This document shows, piece after piece, positions 59,621 to 64,000 of a stretch of 64,000 nucleotides of DNA. The translations under genes were made by a program, and so were the position numbers. Position 1 is the stretch's first letter, and the number at the start of each line of letters is the position of its first letter. Below the pieces are notes generated by a model that saw only the letters and a program-made list of their open reading frames with translations, did not search any database and was not told where the DNA came from. The stretch lies in NCBI RefSeq assembly GCF_028609845.1, contig NZ_CP063191.1:496001-560000 (forward strand), given 5' to 3'. Source of the stretch: Corynebacterium heidelbergense (GTDB taxonomy: Bacteria > Actinomycetota > Actinomycetes > Mycobacteriales > Mycobacteriaceae).

Positions 59621-60715
59621 ATGGCAACGATCCTTCTCACGGGGTTCGCCCCGTTCAGCGGGAAAAAGACCAACCCGTCATGGGAGGCGATCAAGGACCT
59701 GCCGGACCGTTACGCGGGCACGCACCGTGTGGTGAAAGTTGAGCTGCCGGTGACGTGGGAGGGCGCGGGGGAGATGCTGGAGCGCGTTGCCCAAGAGTGC
59801 AAGGCCGATGCCATTTTGTCGTTCGGCCTGTCCGGCGCGGTATCGAACCTTCTGTTCGAGACGCAGGCGTTCAACTACGGCGGCAATTACGCAGACGAAG
59901 ACGGGCTGAAGTGGGACCGGCCCTACATCCCGGACCCTAAAGCACCGTCACGCGTCACACCCAGCATCACCTATACGCAGGCGCAGAACTGGATCGGGAG
60001 CACGGCGACGCTGGACCAGTCCACGAACGCCGGGGCCTTCATCTGCGAGAGTGTGCTGTACCGGCTAGGGGCGAAGTTCCCGAAGATTCCGCACCTGTTT
60101 GTCCACTTCCCAGCGGATTCCGGCAACTCGGAGTTCTCCTCCTACCAGGGGAAGATGCCCTTATCCACGATGCGGGCTGCTGTGGTGCTGCTGGTGCAGG
60201 GGGTCTTCCAGAATTTGCTGGGGGTCGGTTATACCCCGTGGGGTGACCGCAGTATTTTGCCCACCCCAACGCTGACCGTCATGCGCCCCGACCCGCCCCG
60301 GAATTTCTGGCCGAGCGCGACAACGGACACGATCATGTTTAGCACGTTCGCGCGGTTCAGCTCAGTACCCCCGGTCGCTGGTCTCCAGATACCGACCAGT
60401 GAGACACCAGTGTCGCTGCCCGAGGACGTACTCACGGGCCGGTGCTACTCCGCGAGCGGAGAGCCGCTACACGCCTCTACCACTGTCATGGCACGAACAT
60501 GGCGAACCTACTACGGCTCTGATGGCCTACTGCAAATAAAGCTCAACAAGGTGGGGGACTACACGTTCCCGCTGCGGTTCGAGCTGTACGGGGTGACCAC
60601 CGGCGGGTACCGCTTCGTGCAGCGGTTCCACCTCCACTACGACCGCGACGCCACTGGTGTCATACCGCCCACGCAGCTGGGGGTGTACCGCACATCGGTG
60701 GAGCTACTCGTTTAA
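59621..60715 (+). CDS. Pyroglutamyl-peptidase I-like protein fused to an unknown C-terminal domain
   Basis: 364 residues. Residues 1-165 match the C15 pyrrolidone-carboxyl peptidase fold: ILLTGFAPFSGKKTNPSWEA at the start, Glu80 in NLLFETQAFNYGG, Cys142 in NAGAFICESVLYRLG, His162 in PHLFVHFPADSG. Spacing of the Glu-Cys-His triad is nearly that of bacterial Pcp. Residues ~200-364 are beta-rich (RTYYGSDGLLQIKLNKVGDY, RFVQRFHLHYDRDATG) and not recognised. It starts at the collagen-like fibre stop and precedes the endolysin. Pcp removes N-terminal pyroglutamate; in a tail locus it may be a virion enzyme. No signal peptide. Confidence 0.82.
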   Translation: MATILLTGFAPFSGKKTNPSWEAIKDLPDRYAGTHRVVKVELPVTWEGAGEMLERVAQECKADAILSFGLSGAVSNLLFETQAFNYGGNYADEDGLKWDRPYIPDPKAPSRVTPSITYTQAQNWIGSTATLDQSTNAGAFICESVLYRLGAKFPKIPHLFVHFPADSGNSEFSSYQGKMPLSTMRAAVVLLVQGVFQNLLGVGYTPWGDRSILPTPTLTVMRPDPPRNFWPSATTDTIMFSTFARFSSVPPVAGLQIPTSETPVSLPEDVLTGRCYSASGEPLHASTTVMARTWRTYYGSDGLLQIKLNKVGDYTFPLRFELYGVTTGGYRFVQRFHLHYDRDATGVIPPTQLGVYRTSVELLV

Positions 60716-60735
60716 CGAAAAAGAAAGGGGGGCAA

Positions 60736-62097
60736 ATGGACGCTAGGACGCTTGGTGAAGCGATGGGGTGGGCGCTGTCGGAGGAACGTTACCGGCAGCT
60801 CTTGCCCGCGTATGAGCGGTTCATGGCCGCCGCGCAGATCAACACCCCAGCGAGGGCGGCGATGGCTGCTGCACAGTTGGGGCATGAGTCCGTGGGGCTG
60901 AAGTACCAGAACGAGATCGCGGACGGGTCCGCCTATGAGGGCCGCGCTGACCTGGGGAATATGAACCCCGGCGATGGGCGCAGGTTCAAGGGCCACGGCT
61001 GGGTGCAGGTCACCGGGCGGCACAACCACGCCGCTGCGAGCCGGTGGGCGCACGAACGAGGCCTATGCCCATCTCCGACGTTCTTCGTGGATAATCCCGA
61101 AGCTCTGGGGTCGGATGAGTACTGCTGGGTGGGGCCTGCTTACTACTGGGATACCCACCCGAACCTGAACGTGTGCGCCGATAACGGGTGGGTCTGGGAC
61201 GCGACCCGGATCATCAACGGCGGCACGAACGGGATAGATGACCGCATTAGCCGCTACGAGCGGTGCAAGGCATTGGGCACACGCCTGATGCCGGGGGAGG
61301 TGAAGACCGTGGAGAAGGTACTGCCGTACTCACGGGACCAAGTGACGCAGGACACCGGCTACTGGTGCGGGCCTGCGTCGACGCAGACGATTGTGTGGGC
61401 CGCTACCGGAAAGTTAATCGCGGAGTCTGATCTGGCCGGGCGGCTGGGCACCACGACGGACGGGACGAGCAACATTGATGCTTTCCCCCGCGTGCTGAAC
61501 AACCTGGTGCCGGGCGCGGATTACCGCAGCGTGTGGATGCCGAATGATCCCCCGACAGGGGATCAGAAGGAGCGCATGTGGCGGGATATCAAGAACTCGA
61601 TTGACGCGGGGTTCGGTGTGGTTGGCAACCTTGTCGCGCCACCGTCGAACTACCCGCGTGCTGTGGCCCCGTCCGACATCGACCCGGCTTACGGCGGCGG
61701 TGTGGTGTACCACTACATCGCGCTGATGGGCTACGGGGAGGACGGAGGGGGCCGACGAATCTGGGTCGCCGATAGTGGCTTCAGGCCCTACGGCTACTGG
61801 ATCAGCTTCGACCAGCTCGCCACGCTGCTACCCCCAATGGGGTACGTGGCCGCTTTCGCGCCAGCTAAGGCGCTACCACAAGATCAAGGGGGAGACGTGA
61901 CCAGAGAACAAGCAGACCAGATCCTACGGATGCTGGAGGCCATACTCATCCAGCTCGCGGGGGACCCGCAGAAGAACGGCGGTAAGCCGTTCGGCGGGTG
62001 GCCGCAGGGCGGGGGCCGCACCATGTACGACCTCCTCGCCGCAACTGCATCCGTCGCTGGAGTGAAGAACGCTAAAGACATCAAGGGGGAGAAGTAA
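60736..62097 (+). CDS. Endolysin with GH19-type and C39-type domains
   Basis: 453 residues with AAGAAAGGGG upstream. Residues 1-185 are GH19 chitinase/lysozyme-like (catalytic Glu51 in AAQLGHESVGL, then FKGHGWVQVTGRHNH). Residues ~200-375 resemble C39-type cysteine peptidases (Cys211 in TGYWCGPASTQT, His326 in GGVVYHYIALMGYG, Asp346 in WVADSGF). The C-terminal ~70 residues form a helical tail. Cleaves glycan and peptide bonds of peptidoglycan at lysis; the holin is encoded next. Confidence 0.88.
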   Translation: MDARTLGEAMGWALSEERYRQLLPAYERFMAAAQINTPARAAMAAAQLGHESVGLKYQNEIADGSAYEGRADLGNMNPGDGRRFKGHGWVQVTGRHNHAAASRWAHERGLCPSPTFFVDNPEALGSDEYCWVGPAYYWDTHPNLNVCADNGWVWDATRIINGGTNGIDDRISRYERCKALGTRLMPGEVKTVEKVLPYSRDQVTQDTGYWCGPASTQTIVWAATGKLIAESDLAGRLGTTTDGTSNIDAFPRVLNNLVPGADYRSVWMPNDPPTGDQKERMWRDIKNSIDAGFGVVGNLVAPPSNYPRAVAPSDIDPAYGGGVVYHYIALMGYGEDGGGRRIWVADSGFRPYGYWISFDQLATLLPPMGYVAAFAPAKALPQDQGGDVTREQADQILRMLEAILIQLAGDPQKNGGKPFGGWPQGGGRTMYDLLAATASVAGVKNAKDIKGEK

Positions 62098-62450
62098 TGA
62101 AGAAGAATTTCGCAGCGCCGTGGTTCATCCGCCGCGCACTGTACCTGGTGGTCGGTGCCGTCCTGCTGGGGCTGGCAGCTTTCGGGGTCATCAGCGAGGC
62201 GCAGATCGACTCGATCAGCGCGCAGGTGACTGGCATTGTCGGCCCTCTGCTGGGTGCACTGGTGTCTGGCTGGGCCGCGTCCAAGACACATGAGGGGTCC
62301 GACTCTACTGTGACCGTGGATGATGTTGAGCGGGCTGCTAATGCGAACATCACTGACAAGGTGATTGATGTGATTGCGCAGATCGACACTGCCACGGGTG
62401 GGAAGCACGCCGCTGAGGTCGCTTCCTACCGCGATATTTTCAGGGGGTAA
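62097..62450 (+). CDS. Holin-like membrane protein
   Basis: 117 residues overlapping the endolysin stop by one base. MKKNFAAPWFIRRALYLVVG begins the first span; a second hydrophobic segment covers IVGPLLGALVSGWAA. The C-terminus is soluble. Size, topology and position immediately after the endolysin fit a holin. Confidence 0.8.
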   Translation: MKKNFAAPWFIRRALYLVVGAVLLGLAAFGVISEAQIDSISAQVTGIVGPLLGALVSGWAASKTHEGSDSTVTVDDVERAANANITDKVIDVIAQIDTATGGKHAAEVASYRDIFRG

Positions 62451-62453
62451 GTT

Positions 62454-62990
62454 ATGCACGGTCGGGAGCGATGGTCGCCCGGTATCCCGTCTAACGTCTC
62501 CCGGCTGATAATCCTCGCGCTGGCTATCCAGGCAGTGATTCGCGGATTCGATTACCTGCTGGGGGACAGGACTACTACGACCTCGGCGCTGGCCGTGGCT
62601 GAGGAAGCACTGCCGCTCCCCGTGTGGGGTGCGATCTTCATCGTAGGCGGTTCGCTGGTGCTCGTTGGTCTGCGTGTCCGAAGGGCGGGGTGGATCGTTT
62701 CTGGGTCTGTCTGGCTTTTCGCCGCGTATGGGGCAGTCGGGTGGTCGCTTGTTCTGCGCATCTTCGAGCAGGCAACCTCGTGGGGCCTGTTTTGGGGGGT
62801 GTTTTCCCACCCGCATCTGACTTTGCAGTGGGCCTCGCAGTCTGCGGAGGCTTTCCCTCTCGATGGGTGGCGTGTGCCGTCTAGCTTCTTCGCGGCGATG
62901 GTGATGTGGGCCGCTATCGGGTGGGGTACGCAGATCAGTTCTAGGGCGTGGGAGGTGACGCATGGATCCGATCATCGCGCTGCTTCCTAA
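62454..62990 (+). CDS. Membrane protein of the lysis region
   Basis: 178 residues with GGGGGTAAGTT just upstream. Four predicted spans (RLIILALAIQAVIRGFDYLL, PVWGAIFIVGGSLVLVGL, AGWIVSGSVWLFAAYGAVGW, SFFAAMVMWAAIGWG). It could be an accessory holin or antiholin. It overlaps the next gene by 29 bp. Confidence 0.7.
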   Translation: MHGRERWSPGIPSNVSRLIILALAIQAVIRGFDYLLGDRTTTTSALAVAEEALPLPVWGAIFIVGGSLVLVGLRVRRAGWIVSGSVWLFAAYGAVGWSLVLRIFEQATSWGLFWGVFSHPHLTLQWASQSAEAFPLDGWRVPSSFFAAMVMWAAIGWGTQISSRAWEVTHGSDHRAAS

Positions 62991-63396
62991 GGGTGGCGGC
63001 TGGTCTGTTGTCGCGGTGTTGCTGATGCTGACGTTCGGTTCGCAGCAGATTTTCTCGAAGGAGGGCGCGGGCCGGTTCTGGCTGTTCGGGCGTATCGCGG
63101 ACAAGATCGCGCACCGCAAGGAGCATGCCATTGAGCGGGAGGCGACGATTGAGCGCACTAGGTCTGATTACTTGGAGCGGATGATTGGCGATATTCGCCG
63201 TGACCTGGATGATGAGCGTGAGCGTTCTCGGTGTGCCGAGAAGCAGTTGCGCTCTGATCTGGATGATGCGTGGGGGTATGTGCGTTACGCCACGGATTGG
63301 TCGCGGGCTGTGTTGCAGATGAGTGTGGAGCATGGGTGGAGGCCGCCGTTGCCGGAGTGGTTGACTCCGGATCAGTGGCGGTCGCGTAAGAGGTAA
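62962..63396 (+). CDS. Membrane-anchored coiled-coil protein of the lysis region
   Basis: 144 residues. One N-terminal transmembrane helix (GGGWSVVAVLLMLTFGSQQI), then a long charged coiled coil (KEHAIEREATIERTRSDYLE, RDLDDERERSRCAEKQLRSD). The topology is spanin-like, but spanins are not expected in monoderm-type lysis. It may act on the mycolate layer or be a late accessory; the role is unknown. Confidence 0.7.
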   Translation: MDPIIALLPKGGGWSVVAVLLMLTFGSQQIFSKEGAGRFWLFGRIADKIAHRKEHAIEREATIERTRSDYLERMIGDIRRDLDDERERSRCAEKQLRSDLDDAWGYVRYATDWSRAVLQMSVEHGWRPPLPEWLTPDQWRSRKR

Positions 63397-63427
63397 TTTG
63401 TTTGGCTTGCCGTTGTTGCGGTGGGTT

Positions 63428-63466
63428 CCCTCGCTGGGGTTTGTTCCCTGGCGGGGGTCTTTTTTT
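63428..63466 (+). terminator. Terminator at the end of the late operon
   Basis: CCCTCGC pairs with GCGGGGG, with an inner GGG/CCC, followed by TCTTTTTTT. It ends transcription before attR and the tRNA gene. Confidence 0.85.
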
Positions 63467-63525
63467 GTGCCTGTTTTCTGGCGCGAACGAGTGTTCTGAT
63501 TGCTGGGGGCGTTTCGCCTCTTAAT

Positions 63526-63558
63526 CGCACGACATCCGCACGACATCCGCACGACAAT
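63526..63558. repeat. Three 11-bp integrase arm-type sites (right)
   Basis: CGCACGACATC, CGCACGACATC and CGCACGACAAT in tandem, about 100 bp inside attR. Same unit and orientation as the pair at 14215-14236. Confidence 0.78.
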
Positions 63559-63660
63559 TGGGGGTAAAACAGGGGCAATTGGAAGCAGTTAGCGCATGTG
63601 ATACACCGATCCGAAACGCCCCATGAGCTGCTAAAACGCCTGGTCGGTAGCATGGCAGAA

Positions 63661-63684
63661 AAAAGTGCCCCAGAGAGGAATCGA
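63661..63684. repeat. attR core, 24 bp
   Basis: Identical to 14139-14162. Nineteen of the 24 bases form the 3' end of tRNA-Arg; the phage-derived copy restores the gene. Confidence 0.93.
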
Positions 63685-63738
63685 ACCTCCGACACCGGCT
63701 TTAGGAGAGCCGTGCTCTATCCACTGAGCTACTAGGGC
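63666..63738 (-). tRNA. tRNA-Arg (anticodon CCT), prophage attachment site
   Basis: Minus-strand tRNA: acceptor GCCCTAG/CTGGGGC, D-arm with AGTGGATA loop, anticodon stem CGGCT/AGCCG with loop CTCCTAA, T-arm GGAGG-TTCGATT-CCTCT, discriminator A. Anticodon CCT (63703-63705 on the plus strand as AGG). The 5' part is host DNA and the 3' end is attR. Confidence 0.95.
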
Positions 63739-63779
63739 CGCCGCGCGCCGACACTCGCATCCGCCGCGCTCACCGGCAG

Positions 63780-63785
63780 ATTCTA
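63780..63785 (-). promoter_or_regulatory. Probable -10 box of the tRNA-Arg promoter
   Basis: On the minus strand TAGAAT, about 41 nt upstream of the mature tRNA 5' end. No clear -35 box. Confidence 0.4.
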
Positions 63786-64000
63786 CAAGGGCGCCCACGC
63801 CGCCGATCGATAAGGTGCACACAGGGGGGTCATCTGGCCCCGGCGGATTATTCTCGGCATTGTTGTGGACGTCCCGTGAGCGCGCTGTCTTTGACGTCCC
63901 AGAGTGGGGGTGGGGCACTGGGGCTGTCGTTCGGGTGCGCGCTGCTCCGGGCGTCCGGAATGCTGACCGGCGCCGGATCCGTTAACGGGAACGACGCGAA
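63786..64000. other. Host right flank, no supported gene
   Basis: A plus-strand frame stays open from about 63888 to the end of the window but has no convincing start site; it may be the beginning of a host gene. Confidence 0.3.

Larger units (their letters stand above)
14139..63684. mobile_element. Integrated siphovirus-type prophage, about 49.5 kb
   Basis: Bounded by a 24-bp direct repeat, the right copy of which forms the 3' end of tRNA-Arg(CCT). Gene order is that of an actinobacteriophage with a long non-contractile tail: leftward lysogeny operon with integrase next to attL; rightward replication and nucleotide genes; terminase, portal, protease, capsid, tail, fibres; lysis genes next to attR. 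All structural modules expected for a functional phage are present with intact reading frames, so it may be inducible. No transposon or large gap is visible. Confidence 0.95.

Noticed and set aside
63631..63918. Minus-strand frame across the tRNA-Arg gene
   Set aside because: It runs through the tRNA and attR, so it cannot be a conserved protein gene.

Overview
The window is a stretch of high-GC actinobacterial chromosome, most likely Corynebacterium or a close relative. It carries one complete-looking integrated siphovirus-type prophage. The host call rests on gene content and order: a TrmH-type methyltransferase, SepH (DUF3071), SerC, GltA, an FKBP-type isomerase and an EchA6-like crotonase lie close together. 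The general neighbourhood is shared by corynebacteria and mycobacteria. Several genes appear to have leaderless promoters (a -10 box 6-7 nt before the start codon), which is common in these bacteria. All identifications come from reading motifs; no database search was run.

Host left flank (1-14138): a partial NCS2 purine permease, TrmH-family methyltransferase, a DUF6928-like protein, SepH, SerC, GltA, FKBP, a two-gene ABC exporter, an EchA6-like protein, a Gfo/Idh/MocA oxidoreductase and a small membrane protein. The right flank (from 63685) holds most of a tRNA-Arg(CCT) gene and about 260 nt without a supportable gene.

Prophage (14139-63684, about 49.5 kb): integrated into the 3' end of tRNA-Arg(CCT), with a 24-bp core repeat at both ends and arrays of an 11-bp direct repeat inside each end that look like integrase arm sites. 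The leftward lysogeny operon is repressor, ImmA-type protease, excalibur-domain membrane protein, lipoprotein, tyrosine integrase. The repressor has a leaderless autoregulated promoter, and a divergent early promoter drives the rightward genes. The early region (17.4-34.9 kb) encodes a YqaJ-type exonuclease with a putative annealing partner, HNH nuclease, a replication initiator with 22-bp iterons inside its gene, SSB, DnaB helicase, a possible sliding-clamp-like protein, a metallophosphoesterase and a RusA-type resolvase. It also carries a nucleotide kit: glutaredoxin/NrdH, dUTPase, ThyX, DUF3310 and an intein-containing NrdE. NrdI follows at 37.2 kb, but no NrdF is present.

Between 34.9 and 36.3 kb is a strongly structured, largely non-coding region. 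It starts at a perfect TATAAT box, contains a tRNA-Trp and two further tRNA-like T-arms, and is interrupted only by a small DUF2283-like gene. A second ImmA/IrrE-type protease gene follows, flanked by 26-bp direct repeats.

The late region (38.5-63.4 kb) runs HNH, terminases, portal, ClpP-type protease/scaffold, capsid, connectors, tail tube, frameshifted tail assembly chaperones (G_GGA_AAC), tape measure, distal tail proteins, fibres (one collagen-like), then a protein with an intact pyroglutamyl-peptidase Glu-Cys-His triad, a GH19-plus-C39 endolysin, holin and small membrane proteins. The most unusual points are the large structured RNA region, the pyroglutamyl-peptidase in the tail locus, the iteron origin inside the initiator gene, the intein placed exactly before the radical cysteine of NrdE, and a well-placed ATC start codon.
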